A stretch of DNA of 64,000 nt from Streptomyces hundungensis (GCF_003627815.1 NZ_CP032698.1:2418001-2482000), one strand, 5' to 3'. Positions 23,025 through 33,028 are shown, counted from the first letter of the stretch. Numbers and translations are program-made. The notes: generated by a model not told the origin, from the sequence alone.

Positions 23025-23390
23025 CTAGTACGTGCTGAGGTTCGAGGTGATCGCGTTCGTGGCGCCCGCGTCGTGGCTGTAGCCGTCCACGACGTCGATG
23101 CCCATGAGGGCCTTGCGGACCTCTTCCTCGGTGTCGCCCTTGAGCGTGCGGGTCGCCTTCATCGCCTCCAGGAAGTCCAGGAGCAGCCGCCCCATGTGGA
23201 CCATCTGGTTGTTGATGGTGGTCTGCTTGCGGTCGAAGGCGTGGGCGCCGATGCCCTCCCAGGCGCCCTCAAGGCTGTTGATCACGTTCTGCAAGTGGTT
23301 GAGCTGACCCTTCACCGAGTCGAACCGCTCCAGGATCTTCCCCTCGAGCGCGATCATGTCGCTGTCCGATACCCGCTGCCCCTGAGACAT
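23025..23390 (-). CDS. esxB: WXG100 family secreted protein (EsxB-like)
   Basis: The 121-aa protein has its WXG turn at Trp44-Glu-Gly46 and is predicted helical throughout. No clear C-terminal YxxxD/E is seen (GYSHDA), in contrast to its neighbour. The ATG at 23390 is preceded by AGGAAGG, which selects it over upstream frames. It is the first gene of the two-gene esx operon. Its leader is unusually rich in CACCAC. Confidence 0.87.
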   Translation of the reverse strand: MSQGQRVSDSDMIALEGKILERFDSVKGQLNHLQNVINSLEGAWEGIGAHAFDRKQTTINNQMVHMGRLLLDFLEAMKATRTLKGDTEEEVRKALMGIDVVDGYSHDAGATNAITSNLSTY

Positions 23391-23781
23391 GCCAGGCCTT
23401 CCTTTCGTGGTGGTGTGCGTGGTGGTGACGGTGCTGGTCGCGGTGGTGGCGCCGTTGCCGGCTATGGGCGGCGCCGGACGGGGCTGGGGCGCGGTCGGCG
23501 CTGAAAGGCGTGCGGGCAATCCGCTGGGTCGCGAGCCCGTCGCGGTGCGACCCCCGACCCCCGCAAGCTATTGATGCGGCGAATCGTTCGCATACCGCCC
23601 CATTGACACCGCTTGTCGCACCGCGGTCACTCTAGCCAAACCCCTTCACAGGCCCAACAGACGTTCCGGACAAGCGAGTTGTCTCGGCCAAGCCACCCCG
23701 AGCCTAGAAAAGGCCCAGGGCGTACCGCCTGAGTACGGCTACTCACTTCGGATCACCCCGGATCGGCCGGGCCCGCCTTCG
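23391..23781. other. Intergenic region between esx operon and mycosin gene
   Basis: These 391 bp are without a convincing gene. They should contain the esx promoter. The proximal part (23400-23460) is a G/T-rich run giving CACCAC-type repeats in the esx mRNA leader. A plus-strand TTGACA at 23603-23608 has no matching -10 or downstream gene. Confidence 0.55.
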
Positions 23782-25020
23782 TCACCCCGCCCCGGCCGGG
23801 CGCCGTCTGCGCCGTGCGTCCCGGACCGCGACGGCCGCCCCGCTCAGGACCGCCGCCACCACCGCCGCGCCCGTGGCCACATAGGTGGCCAGGCGTCGGG
23901 TGCGCTGTTCGTCGGTCTCGCCGAGGTGGAGGGCCGCGGGGGTGGGCGCCCGTGCGGGGGTGACGCCCTCGTGGGCGACCGGGGTCTGGAGGGGATGGTC
24001 GTCCTGCGTGAGGGCGCGGACCGGGTCGACCACGCCCCAGCCCACCAGGCGGTCGTGGCCGGCGACCGAGCGTTCCGCGGTCTGCTGGATCTGGGCGACG
24101 ATCTCGCGCTGGGTCCACGTGGGGTGCTTGGCCTTGATGAGCGCGGCAACGCCCGCGACGTAGGGGGCCGAGAAGCTCGTACCGCTGTCGGCGCAGTGGC
24201 CGCCGCCCGGCACGGTGGAGACCATGTCCACGCCGGGCGCGGCCACGCCCACGAACGCGCCGGACTGCGAGAACGCCGCCCGCTCGTTGTTGCGGTCCGA
24301 CGCGGCGACCGCGAGGACGCCGGGGTATGACGCGGGGTAGGTCTGTTTGACGTTGCCGCCGAGGCCGTCGTTGCCCGCCGATGCGACCACCACGATCTCC
24401 TTCGCGAGCGCCGCGTCGACCGCGTCCTTCAAAGTGGCCTCCGGCTGCACCGCGTTGGCGGTGTCCTGGGAGATGTTGATGACCTGGGCGCCGACCGCGA
24501 TCGCGTAACGGATGGCGTCGGCCAGCGTCTGGGCGGTGCCGTGGCCCTCGGCGTCGTTCTGCTCGACGGGGATGATCGTCGCGTCGGGGGCGAGGCCCAC
24601 GAATCCGGTGCCCGCGGCGGGGCGGGCGGCGATGATGCCGGCGACCTTGGTGCCGTGTCCCACGGTGTCGGTCGTGCCGTTCTCCGCGCCCCGCGCCAAC
24701 GGCTGGTTGTTGGCGTCCTTGAGCTCCTTGGGCAGCAGGTTCTTGCCCTTGGCCGCGTCGACCGCGCCGGTCAGTTGGGCGTTCCTGGTGTCGACGCCGG
24801 TGTCGATCACGGCGACCCGTACGCCTCGGCCGGTCGACTGGTGCCACAGCTCGTCCAGGAGCACGCGCTGAAGCGCCCAGGGGCGTCCGGCGTACGGCTT
24901 GGAGGGGAAGGTGCACTGGCCGCCGCCCTCGTCGTCTGCGGGAGCCGCGGCCGCCGGGGTCGCGAGGAGCGTGAGGCTCGTCGCGGCCGTCAGGGCAAGG
25001 GACTTGAGGACGTACGCCAT
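23782..25020 (-). CDS. mycP: Mycosin, membrane-anchored subtilisin-like protease of type VII secretion
   Basis: The protein is 412 aa. A signal peptide (about 1-26, ending TPAAAA) is followed by a subtilase domain with the triad Asp73 (VAVIDTG), His122 (GHGT) and Ser282 (GTSFSAP), and oxyanion Asn217 (SAGNDG). A C-terminal transmembrane helix (about 378-398) ends in an arginine-rich tail. ATG at 25020 has GAGGGG upstream. It lies 14 nt downstream of eccB, which indicates an eccB-mycP operon. It is expected on the outer face of the membrane, stabilising and processing the ESX complex. Confidence 0.94.
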   Translation of the reverse strand: MAYVLKSLALTAATSLTLLATPAAAAPADDEGGGQCTFPSKPYAGRPWALQRVLLDELWHQSTGRGVRVAVIDTGVDTRNAQLTGAVDAAKGKNLLPKELKDANNQPLARGAENGTTDTVGHGTKVAGIIAARPAAGTGFVGLAPDATIIPVEQNDAEGHGTAQTLADAIRYAIAVGAQVINISQDTANAVQPEATLKDAVDAALAKEIVVVASAGNDGLGGNVKQTYPASYPGVLAVAASDRNNERAAFSQSGAFVGVAAPGVDMVSTVPGGGHCADSGTSFSAPYVAGVAALIKAKHPTWTQREIVAQIQQTAERSVAGHDRLVGWGVVDPVRALTQDDHPLQTPVAHEGVTPARAPTPAALHLGETDEQRTRRLATYVATGAAVVAAVLSGAAVAVRDARRRRRPAGAG

Positions 25021-25034
25021 GGTCGTGCCGCCCC

Positions 25035-26561
25035 TCAGGAGCCCTGGGGCTGGCGGGCCGCCCCGGTGGACAGGCGGGGTCCGGTGGGCAGGAACGTGGA
25101 CCAGGTGATCGGGATCGGGGCCGGCTCGGACTTGGCGTAGCCGAGCCGCGTCTGGGCCTGTTGGGCCTCTTGGTCGCGCTGCTTGCGCTGCTCGGCGGTC
25201 AGCCCCGCGCCCGAGTCCCCGTCGGCGCTGTCGCTGTTGGACTGCATGGCGTAGCGCAGGCCGGTGTCGGTGACCAGGAAGACACCGCCCGCAGAGGTTT
25301 CGGAGCCCTGGATCTGGCGGAAGAGCTGGCCGGAACCGGGGGTCACGTACGCGCTGCTCGAACCGGTGGGCAGCGGCGCGGGGAAGTCGGTGCCGGCCCA
25401 GGTGCTCAGGGTGGTGGCGCCGGTGTTCTTGTCGACGTCCCGCAGCACCGCGCACACCGTGTTGCGGCTGCCGCCCGCGGTGCCCGCGGCGTTGACGGCC
25501 ACCGGCAGCTCGCGCGGCCAGTCGCGCCGGGCCGGGAACTCGCTCGTCTCGGGCGTGAAGGGGGAGGCGTTGGTCTCCGTCGCCCGGCCGGTCTTCAGGA
25601 GGCCGCCGAGCTGTCGGCTGTTGAGGAGCAGCTTGGCGGTGAAGTCGGAGACCGGCGAGACCTTGCCGCGCTGGACGAGGTAGTACTGGGTGCCCGCGCC
25701 GTTGGGCGCCCGCAGGACCATGCCGATCCGGTTCGCCTCCGGGGGCAGCGTGCCGGGGACGCCGGCGGGCGTGCCGATCGCTCCCTCGACCGCGGGGAAG
25801 GCGATCGGGTCACCCGAACGGAGGGTGTCGAGCCACTCCTTGGACACCCTCTCGGGTTCACGGCCCGCGCCGACCAGGGCGCGCAGCAGGAGTTCGTCGG
25901 AGCCGACCGGATACTTGGTGCCCCGCGCGTCGACGACGTAGCGGGTCTTGTCCTCGGCTCCCACGACGTACATCAACTCACCGCCGGTCAACCGCTCGGC
26001 GCCGTCCGTGCGGCTCCGGTCGCGGTCGGCGAGGACGAACGCGGCCTTCTGGATGGCGCGGCCCCCGTCGCCGGGGCGCTCGCAGACCGCCCAGCGTTTG
26101 GCGGCCCCGGCCTCCTCGGGAGAGGGCAGCCGGTCGGGGGCGTAGGGGATGCCGAGGGTGGCGCCGTGGGGCAGCGAGCCCTTGTCCAGGACGGACTCGT
26201 CCACGTTGACGACCTGGCCCTTGCCCGGATCGAGCAGGAGTTTCGCGGACGCCATGTTGAGGACGGGGTGCAGCTCCTTGGTGCCGTCGGTGGTCAGGAC
26301 GACATAGCGGGTGGTGGACTTGCTGGCGATGATCACCTTCTCGCCGGGGGTGTCCCAGCCGGGCGGCGCGGTGGGCTTGAACATCCCCCACGCCCCGAAC
26401 GCGGCGAGCAGCACCACCGCCATGACGGCGCCCGGCAGCACGGCCCGCAGCGGACGCGGAGCCCCCTCTTCCGAGCCCGTCGGCGAGGGCTGGATGAACG
26501 CCGCGAGCGTGCGACGCTTCGCGAAGGTGTACGCGTTGAGCTCGTCCCGCCGTGATGCCAT
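25035..26561 (-). CDS. eccB: EccB, type VII secretion core component
   Basis: The protein is 508 aa. A short cytosolic N-terminus (MASRRDELNAYTFAKRRT) precedes one transmembrane helix at about 46-62, then a large extracytoplasmic domain with repeated beta segments (TTRYVVLTTDGTKELHPV, KTRYVVDARGTKYPV). Cysteines (WAVCERP, NTVCAVL) are positioned for the conserved EccB disulfide. The ATG at 26561 has GGAGAA upstream. It is the first gene of eccB-mycP, divergent from eccE. Confidence 0.92.
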   Translation of the reverse strand: MASRRDELNAYTFAKRRTLAAFIQPSPTGSEEGAPRPLRAVLPGAVMAVVLLAAFGAWGMFKPTAPPGWDTPGEKVIIASKSTTRYVVLTTDGTKELHPVLNMASAKLLLDPGKGQVVNVDESVLDKGSLPHGATLGIPYAPDRLPSPEEAGAAKRWAVCERPGDGGRAIQKAAFVLADRDRSRTDGAERLTGGELMYVVGAEDKTRYVVDARGTKYPVGSDELLLRALVGAGREPERVSKEWLDTLRSGDPIAFPAVEGAIGTPAGVPGTLPPEANRIGMVLRAPNGAGTQYYLVQRGKVSPVSDFTAKLLLNSRQLGGLLKTGRATETNASPFTPETSEFPARRDWPRELPVAVNAAGTAGGSRNTVCAVLRDVDKNTGATTLSTWAGTDFPAPLPTGSSSAYVTPGSGQLFRQIQGSETSAGGVFLVTDTGLRYAMQSNSDSADGDSGAGLTAEQRKQRDQEAQQAQTRLGYAKSEPAPIPITWSTFLPTGPRLSTGAARQPQGS

Positions 26562-26676
26562 GGGTGTCCGCGTTCTCCGTTGTCCCCCGGAGGCTCCCAA
26601 GGAGCCCGTCCCGTGCCCGCCGTTGTCAGACCGGCCCCCTACTATGCCTGTTACGTGATCGTACGTCCGGGGCGGG

Positions 26677-26682
26677 TAGGGT
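26677..26682 (+). promoter_or_regulatory. TAGGGT -10-like element ahead of eccE
   Basis: TAGGGTG is 60 bp upstream of the eccE ATG, in the 180-bp divergent eccB-eccE region. It shares the heptamer with 22169 and 29009. The same region has the partial palindrome ACGTGATCGTACGT. Confidence 0.35.
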
Positions 26683-26741
26683 GACCGGGTCCTCAAGGGC
26701 CCTACTGGCCAGGGGTTTTCGAGGGGCCGGGGGGTTCGGAG

Positions 26742-28106
26742 ATGGTTTCGCCGACAGGGACGCGCGCACGCCTGCGCGCGGGCTCCCGCACCCCGAACAG
26801 CGCGGACCCGCGCTCGGGTGCGCCCGCGGAGCCGTCCTCCGCGCCGCGTCGCACGCCCTCGCCGGGCAGTGTCGGGGCGGTGACACCGCACCTCATGTCG
26901 CGCTCCGGACGCCTCGGTTCGTTTCGTATGCAACAACTTCTGCTGATCGAGTCCGCCGCCGCCCTGCTGCTCGCCGCAGGGGCGGTCGACAGGATGGCGC
27001 TCGTGCCCGCGGGCGTCGTCGCGACGGCCCTCGTACTGCTCGCGCTGGTACGCCACCGGGGGCGCACGCTGCCCGAACGACTGGGCACCGCCTGGGCGTT
27101 CCGGATCCGCCAGCGGCGCGCGGCAGCGGCGGTCGTCGCGCCCGGCACCCTGCCGGGCCTTGCTCCGGCCGTGGAGTGCGATCCCGCTCTGCGCACCTAC
27201 AGCCACGGGGACCGCGACCGGCGGCCGATCGGAATGATCGGCGACGGCACCTTCCTCACCGTCGTCCTCCAGGTGGAGTCGGAGGCGACGGCGCTGCGCG
27301 CGGAGCGCGGCCAACGCCCGCTTCCACTACGCCTGGTGCGCGATGCGCTCGCGGTGGACGACATCCGACTGGAGTCCGCGCAGATCGTGCTGCACACCCA
27401 GCCCGCGCCCGCGCTGCGGCTGCCCCAGCAGTCGCTGGCCGTCACCAACTACGCGCCCCTGCACGCGCGGACGGCCGCGCCCGCGGTCCGCATCACCTGG
27501 GTCGCGCTGAAGCTCGACCCGCTGCTGTGCCCGGAGGCGGTGGCCGCACGCGGCGGCGGTCTCGAAGGCGCCCGGAAGTGTGCGGCGCGCGCCGCGCTGC
27601 ATTTGGCGAGCCGGCTCACGGGGGCGGGCCTGCGCGCCACGGTGCTGACCGAGGAGGAGCTGGCGGACGCCGTGGCCACATCGGCCTGCGCCAATCCGCT
27701 GGTCACCGCGCAGGCGGGCCGGACCGAGACGCCCCAGCGGCGCACCGAGGAGTCGGGCCGCTCCTGGCGCTGCGACAACCGCCGGCACACCACGTACTGG
27801 GTGCGCCGCTGGCCCAGGATCGACGCGGATTCCACCACCGGCGGACTGCCGCACCTCGTGGCCCTGTTGACGGCGGTTCCCGCGCTCGCCACCACCTTCA
27901 GCCTCACTCTCACACCCGTCGGCACCGGGCAGAGCGGGCTCAGCGCCCATCTGCGGGTGACCGGCCGCGGCGAGGCCGAACTGGACGCGGCGCGCCGGGC
28001 GTTGGAGCAAGCGGCGCGCGAGGCGAAGGCCGGGCTCGTGCCGTTGGACCACGAGCAACTGCCCGGCATGCTCGCCACCCTGCCGTTCGGAGGTGCCCGC
28101 TCATGA
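26742..28106 (+). CDS. eccE: EccE, type VII secretion membrane component
   Basis: The protein is 454 aa. A Ser/Pro/Arg-rich N-terminus is followed by two transmembrane helices (about 64-103, MQQLLLIESAAALLLAAGAV and LVPAGVVATALVLLALV) and an EccE-type soluble domain (GMIGDGTFLTVVLQVE, RITWVALKLDP, YWVRRWPR). ATG 26742 is chosen; a later ATG at 26895 is possible. The stop overlaps the next start as ATGA, so the two are translationally coupled. Confidence 0.85.
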   Translation: MVSPTGTRARLRAGSRTPNSADPRSGAPAEPSSAPRRTPSPGSVGAVTPHLMSRSGRLGSFRMQQLLLIESAAALLLAAGAVDRMALVPAGVVATALVLLALVRHRGRTLPERLGTAWAFRIRQRRAAAAVVAPGTLPGLAPAVECDPALRTYSHGDRDRRPIGMIGDGTFLTVVLQVESEATALRAERGQRPLPLRLVRDALAVDDIRLESAQIVLHTQPAPALRLPQQSLAVTNYAPLHARTAAPAVRITWVALKLDPLLCPEAVAARGGGLEGARKCAARAALHLASRLTGAGLRATVLTEEELADAVATSACANPLVTAQAGRTETPQRRTEESGRSWRCDNRRHTTYWVRRWPRIDADSTTGGLPHLVALLTAVPALATTFSLTLTPVGTGQSGLSAHLRVTGRGEAELDAARRALEQAAREAKAGLVPLDHEQLPGMLATLPFGGARS

Positions 28107-28852
28107 CCACGACGACTCCCACGCCGCCGGCTCCCACGCCGGCCCCGCGTCGCGCCCCGCGCACCGGGTTCGGCCTCCTCGGCCCCCGCCACCGCCGTCA
28201 CACCCTGTCCGCCGAGCAGCTGGACACCCTGGCCCTGCCCATCGGCGACGACGGGGTGGTCGCCGGGGTGGACACCGAGGGGCGCCCCGCGGTGCTCGGG
28301 GTGAGCAGACCCACCGCGTACGACATCGTCCTGATCGGCGGGCTCTGGACCGCGCAGGTGCTCGCGCTGCGGGCGGCCGCGACCGGGGTGCGGGTCGCGG
28401 TGGAGACCGGCCGGCCCGACGCCTGGGCGCAGTTGGTGCACGCCATCGCCAGCCAGAGCGGCCTGACCGTGCACGACGTGGGCCGGGTGCCCCCGCTCGG
28501 CGCCTCGGCCGGGGAGCCGGTGCTCGTGGTGCGCGACTGCGGGATGCGTCCGCCGCGCGGGCGGGTGGTGTCGGCGCCCTGGCGGGCGGTGCTCACCCTG
28601 CTGCCCTATGTCAGCCCGGTCGCGCCCCGGCTCGTACGGCAGGCACGGCTCGTCGGCGTGCAACGGGTCTCGCCGGACGAGGCCGGACAGCTCGGCCGCA
28701 TCCTGAACCTGCCGCGCACCGAACAGGAAACGCTTCCGACGCTCGCCGACGGCGTCACCCTGTGGTGCAACGAGCGGGACCGCTCCTTCGCGATGACGCA
28801 GGCGACCGACACCGAGACCGGATTGTTGGGGAACGCCCGACGGGTCGACTGA
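28103..28852 (+). CDS. Conserved accessory protein of the type VII locus, function unknown
   Basis: The protein is 249 aa. The N-terminus is Thr/Pro-rich (TTTTPTPPAPTPAPRRAPR), and the remainder is a soluble alpha/beta sequence (TAYDIVLIGGLWTAQVLALRAAATGVRVAVET). No transmembrane helix or catalytic motif is seen. Its ATG overlaps the eccE stop by 4 nt. The tight coupling with eccE argues for a role in assembly of the secretion machine. I do not recognise a characterised domain. Confidence 0.75.
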   Translation: MTTTTPTPPAPTPAPRRAPRTGFGLLGPRHRRHTLSAEQLDTLALPIGDDGVVAGVDTEGRPAVLGVSRPTAYDIVLIGGLWTAQVLALRAAATGVRVAVETGRPDAWAQLVHAIASQSGLTVHDVGRVPPLGASAGEPVLVVRDCGMRPPRGRVVSAPWRAVLTLLPYVSPVAPRLVRQARLVGVQRVSPDEAGQLGRILNLPRTEQETLPTLADGVTLWCNERDRSFAMTQATDTETGLLGNARRVD

Positions 28853-29215
28853 ACTGCGGAACGGCGGAGCGAGTTGACCCGTTGCGACCGGTTTGCCCCC
28901 TACGTTCCGCCCCTGAGCGGCTACTTCGGCACCTCTCGCGGGGCGAGGGTGACGAAAGGGACAGGGCCTCGGGGCGGCCGGGCCTGCCGCGCCGGTATTG
29001 CCGACGATTAGGGTGGGACGGACCGGGGGCAGGGACTCCACGGCGAGAGTGCGCGGTCCGTACGTTCCGGACGACGCGGCGCTCGCGGTGGAACAAGGGG
29101 CGGGCGACCGCGCACGACTCCGCGCCCATCGCACAGGGGCTTCCCCACCCCGGCTCGCACATGCCAAGGAAACCCACGGCCTACACCCGGTCACAGGCGA
29201 AACGAAAGGAAACCG
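28853..29215 (+). promoter_or_regulatory. Leader/promoter region of the ParA-like ATPase gene
   Basis: These 363 bp have no supported gene. TAGGGT at 29009-29014 is a -10-like element shared with the leaders of eccE and the DUF397 gene. A TTGACC at 28875 has no well-spaced -10. AAAGGAAACC just before 29216 is the ribosome-binding site. Confidence 0.45.
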
Positions 29216-32200
29216 GTGAACAGCGACCAGGACCAGTTCCGCACCGGCGGGAACGCGCGCGACGAGAATCGGTCCGACGCCGATCCCGAAACCACGGGTG
29301 AGTTCACCATCGACTACACCCCGCCCGCCTGGTACACCCAGGGCGCGCAGGACACCCCGCCCGCCCCCACGTCGACCCCGGCCCCGCCTCCTCCCATCGG
29401 TGAGCAGAGCGGCCCGGAGGCTGCGCTGCCGCCGCTCCCGCCGCCGACCGGTGCGCCGTTGAACGTGCCCGGCCTTCCGCAGGCCGGCGGCTTCCAGCCG
29501 AACTGGCCCGCCACCCCGCCGTCTCCGGCCCCGACGCACTCGGCGTCGGCCACTCCCCCGCCCGTCTTCCCGGTGCCGGCGGCCCCCGCCCCGCACGCGC
29601 CGGAGGCCGACCGCCCCGTGGACGACGGCGGGGCCTTCGGCAACGGTGACATCGAGAGCGGCGCGACGATGCGGTTCTCGCCGACCGCGCTGAAGAGGGA
29701 GTTCGAGCAGCTCGAAGCGGCGGCGGCCGCGGCACGCGGCGAATCCGCGCCCGCGGCGGCCTCGACCCCTGCCCCTGCCCCGGCCCCGGTAGCGAGCGCG
29801 GGTGAGCCGCCTGTCGTGACGCCCGTGGCGCCCGTGACGGCATCGCGTGAGACGCCCGAGGTGGAGGGTTCCGCCCCCGCCGAGGTGTCCGCGGACCAGT
29901 CCCCCGAGACGGCCCCGGCCCCGACCGAAGCCCCGAAGCCCTCCGAGAACTCCGAGGACTCCGAGGCCCCTGACGGCTCGAACGAGCCGGAAGACCCGGC
30001 GGCGTGGGATCCGTGGGACTCCGCGGAGACCTCGGACGCGCAGGCGCCGGACGCATCGCGTTCCGACGACGCGACGGCCACGACCGACCCCGACAACTCC
30101 GGTGGACCCGGTGAACCCGGCGACTCCGTCGGTGAGCGGTCCAGCGGTACGTCCGTGGCGTCGGCCGGTGACGAGGGGACGCCCGAGGCGGCGGAGCCGC
30201 GGGAGGCCGAGGAGACGCCCGAGGCAGCTGAAGCGCCTGAGGCACCCGAGGCACCCGAGGGATCGGCTGCCGCATCGGACGTCCCGGCGTTCCAGGACAC
30301 GGCGTCGACCGACCGCGCGCCCGAGCCGACTCCGGCCCCCGCAACGCCCGAGCCCACCGACGCCATCCCGGCGGACGCCGTACCCGCCGACGCGGTACCC
30401 ACGGACGCCGTACCCGAGCCCACCAACGCGGCGCCGAGCCAGTCCCCGACGTTCGAGGATGCCGTCCCGGTCGCGGAGGCCGCACCGGTCGCGGACGCCG
30501 TTCCTGCCGTAAGCGCCGTTCCGGACGCGCCCGTTCCCGCTCCCGAGCCCCAGGACGCGCCCCCGGTCGGGCAGCCGTGGGCAGCCGCCGCCGGACCGCA
30601 GCCCGGGCTGCCTCCGCTGCCGCCGGCGTTCCAGCCCGCGTCGCCCCCCGACGCAGCGCAGTGGCCGGCGCAGCCGCAGGCTCAGCCGATGCCGGGCCCG
30701 TTCCCCGGCCCGGCCGCCCCGGCGCCCGCGTGGCCGCAGCAGCCCCAGCCCCAGCAGCAGGGTGGCTACGGCTTCCCCCAGCAGGGTCAGCAAGGAGCAC
30801 AGACCCCCCAGGGCGTGACCCAGCCCCCGGCGCCGGTGCCCAACTCCCCTGCGCCTCAGGGCGATTACAGCCTCCCCCACCAGGGCGGCACGCCCGCCGA
30901 CGCCGCTGCCGCAGCCCAGCAAGGGGGTTATGGGTTCCCCCACCAAGGAACCTCCCCGGTCGACGCCGCTGCCGCTGCCGCCGCTGCCCAGCAGGGTGGG
31001 TACGGCTACCCCAACCCGGCCGCCAACCCCCCGGCCGCACCCCCGACGCAGGGCCACCCCGGCCCCAACTCGCCCCAGCAGCAAGGGGGTTACGGCTTCC
31101 CCGCTCCGGCCACCAACCCCCCGGCCGCACCCCAGCCCCAGGCCCAGCCCGGCCCCGCGCCGACGCCCGCGCAGGGCGGTTTCCCTCAGCAGGGCCAGCC
31201 CCACGCGCAGGGTCAGCCCGCCGCGCAGGACCAGCAGAGCCCGCAGGGCGTGCCCGCCATGCCCGGTCCGCAGAACCCGCAGGGCCACCCCGGTCCCCAG
31301 GGTCACCCCGGGATGGCCGGGCAGCCGGACCCGCGGTGGCAGCAGTCCGAGGCTCAGGGGCCGGCCCACCCCCAGCCGCATCAGGCCGCGCAACCCGCCG
31401 ACCCCCGGGCCGGGGCCGCCTGGCCCTCGCCCGTGGCACACGACCAGCGGGAGCGGTCGATGCCGGGTGCCCCGCTCGGGTACACGGCCGCCGTCGAGCT
31501 GTCCTCGGACCGGCTGCTGCGCAACAACAAGCCGAAGCCGAAGAGCAGTCGAGGGCCGGCCGCGGGAGCCGCGCGCTTCAAGTTCGGGGCCAAGAAGGAG
31601 GAGGCCGAGCGGCAGCACAAGCTCGACCTCATCCGTACGCCCGTCCTGTCCTGCTACCGCATCGCGGTCATCTCCCTCAAGGGAGGCGTCGGCAAGACGA
31701 CCACCACGACCGCGCTCGGCGCGACCCTGGCCACTGAGCGGCAGGACAAGATCCTGGCGATCGACGCCAACCCGGACGCCGGCACGCTCGGCCGCCGGGT
31801 GCGCCGGGAGACCGGGGCCACCATTCGCGACCTGGTCCAGGCGATCCCGTACCTCAACTCGTACATGGACATCCGCCGCTTCACCTCGCAGGCGCCGTCC
31901 GGTCTCGAAATCATCGCGAACGACGTCGACCCGGCCGTGTCCACGACGTTCAACGACGAGGACTACCGCCGCGCGATCGACGTCCTGGGCAAGCAGTACC
32001 CGGTCATCCTCACCGACTCGGGTACGGGCCTGCTGTACTCCGCGATGCGCGGCGTGCTCGACCTCGCCGACCAGTTGATCATCATCTCGACCCCGTCGGT
32101 GGACGGTGCCTCCAGCGCCTCGACCACCCTCGACTGGCTCTCGGCGCACGGCTACGCCGACCTCGTGCAGCGTTCCATCACCGTCATCTCCGGTGTGCGC

Positions 32201-32974
32201 GAGACCGGAAAGATGATCAAGGTGGACGACATCGTCCAGCACTTCCAGACGCGTTGCCGCGGTGTGGTCGTGGTGCCGTTCGACGAGCACCTGGCGGCGG
32301 GCGCCGAGGTGGACCTCGACATGATGCGGCCCAAGACCCGGGAGGCGTACTTCAACCTCTCGGCGATGGTGGCCGAGGACTTCGTACGGGCCCAGCAGCA
32401 GCAGGGGCTGTGGACCGGTGACGGTCTCAACCCGCCGCCGCACATGGCCCCGCCGCTGCCGGGCCAACAGGCCGTCCCCGCCCAGCCGTTCCCGGGCCAG
32501 GGCCAGCCGGGCGCCTACCCCGGACAGCCGCAGCCCGGACAGCCCCAGCCGGGCCAGCCGTTCCCCGGCCAGGCCCAGCCGCAGCCGCGACCCGGGCAGC
32601 CCTACCCGCCCGGTCAGCCGCAGTCCCAGCCGCAGCCCCAGCCCGGCGCGGCCCAGCCGGGTCCCTACCCCGGCCAGCCCTACCCGGCCCAGGGTCAGCC
32701 CGCACCGGGACAGCCGTTCCCGCACCAGCCGCAGCCGGGGCAGCCCTTCCCGCAGCAGGGTCAGCCGCACCCGGGCCAGCCCTACCCCGGTCAGCCGTAC
32801 GGGATCCAGCCGGGTCAGCCGGGCCAGCCCGGTCAGATGCCTCCGGCGCAGCCCGGTCAGCCCTACCCCGGTCAGCCCCAGCCGCCCGCCGATTGGCAGC
32901 CGCAGCAGCCCCAGCCCCCGGCGGAGGACGGCGGCGGGCACGCCCCGCAGCCGCCGTCAGCCCCTCAGCAGTAG
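29216..32974 (+). CDS. Giant proline-rich ParA/MinD-type ATPase of the type VII locus (EspI-like)
   Basis: The protein is 1252 aa with a GTG start. Residues 1 to about 740 are disordered and Pro/Ala/Glu/Gln-rich, with tandem acidic-Pro repeats and GGYGFP-type units. A conserved [19 protein letters not shown] motif follows. A MinD/ParA ATPase domain then has the deviant Walker A KGGVGKTT at 822-829 and [12 protein letters not shown]. From about residue 1070 a [16 protein letters not shown] collagen-like tail runs to the end. EspI of mycobacterial ESX-1 has the same disordered-plus-ATPase plan and modulates secretion; a similar regulatory role is inferred. A strong terminator follows. Confidence 0.85.
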   Translation: MNSDQDQFRTGGNARDENRSDADPETTGEFTIDYTPPAWYTQGAQDTPPAPTSTPAPPPPIGEQSGPEAALPPLPPPTGAPLNVPGLPQAGGFQPNWPATPPSPAPTHSASATPPPVFPVPAAPAPHAPEADRPVDDGGAFGNGDIESGATMRFSPTALKREFEQLEAAAAAARGESAPAAASTPAPAPAPVASAGEPPVVTPVAPVTASRETPEVEGSAPAEVSADQSPETAPAPTEAPKPSENSEDSEAPDGSNEPEDPAAWDPWDSAETSDAQAPDASRSDDATATTDPDNSGGPGEPGDSVGERSSGTSVASAGDEGTPEAAEPREAEETPEAAEAPEAPEAPEGSAAASDVPAFQDTASTDRAPEPTPAPATPEPTDAIPADAVPADAVPTDAVPEPTNAAPSQSPTFEDAVPVAEAAPVADAVPAVSAVPDAPVPAPEPQDAPPVGQPWAAAAGPQPGLPPLPPAFQPASPPDAAQWPAQPQAQPMPGPFPGPAAPAPAWPQQPQPQQQGGYGFPQQGQQGAQTPQGVTQPPAPVPNSPAPQGDYSLPHQGGTPADAAAAAQQGGYGFPHQGTSPVDAAAAAAAAQQGGYGYPNPAANPPAAPPTQGHPGPNSPQQQGGYGFPAPATNPPAAPQPQAQPGPAPTPAQGGFPQQGQPHAQGQPAAQDQQSPQGVPAMPGPQNPQGHPGPQGHPGMAGQPDPRWQQSEAQGPAHPQPHQAAQPADPRAGAAWPSPVAHDQRERSMPGAPLGYTAAVELSSDRLLRNNKPKPKSSRGPAAGAARFKFGAKKEEAERQHKLDLIRTPVLSCYRIAVISLKGGVGKTTTTTALGATLATERQDKILAIDANPDAGTLGRRVRRETGATIRDLVQAIPYLNSYMDIRRFTSQAPSGLEIIANDVDPAVSTTFNDEDYRRAIDVLGKQYPVILTDSGTGLLYSAMRGVLDLADQLIIISTPSVDGASSASTTLDWLSAHGYADLVQRSITVISGVRETGKMIKVDDIVQHFQTRCRGVVVVPFDEHLAAGAEVDLDMMRPKTREAYFNLSAMVAEDFVRAQQQQGLWTGDGLNPPPHMAPPLPGQQAVPAQPFPGQGQPGAYPGQPQPGQPQPGQPFPGQAQPQPRPGQPYPPGQPQSQPQPQPGAAQPGPYPGQPYPAQGQPAPGQPFPHQPQPGQPFPQQGQPHPGQPYPGQPYGIQPGQPGQPGQMPPAQPGQPYPGQPQPPADWQPQQPQPPAEDGGGHAPQPPSAPQQ

Positions 32975-32998
32975 GGCGTCACAGGACTCGACCAATGG

Positions 32999-33028
32999 GG
33001 GCCCGCACCGTTCACACGGTGCGGGCCC
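32999..33028 (+). terminator. Intrinsic-type terminator after the ParA-like gene
   Basis: Twelve-bp perfect arms (32999-33010 and 33017-33028) with a 6-nt loop are followed by TTCGGTGTTTT. It separates the secretion locus from the ABC transporter operon. Confidence 0.9.

Noticed and set aside
23389..23574. Small plus-strand reading frame with a hydrophobic start next to esxB
   Set aside because: It overlaps the esx leader antisense, has no ribosome-binding site and its hydrophobicity comes from GTG/GTC repeats.
23603..23640. Plus-strand promoter suggested by a perfect TTGACA
   Set aside because: No acceptable -10 at 16-19 nt and no plus-strand gene downstream.
27449..32941. An 1830-codon minus-strand frame opposite eccE and the ParA-like gene
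   Set aside because: Arg/Gly/Leu low-complexity shadow spanning several recognised plus-strand genes.
32450..32950. CRISPR-like periodicity
   Set aside because: It is degenerate coding repeats for GQP-type residues, in frame within the ParA-like gene, without unique spacers.
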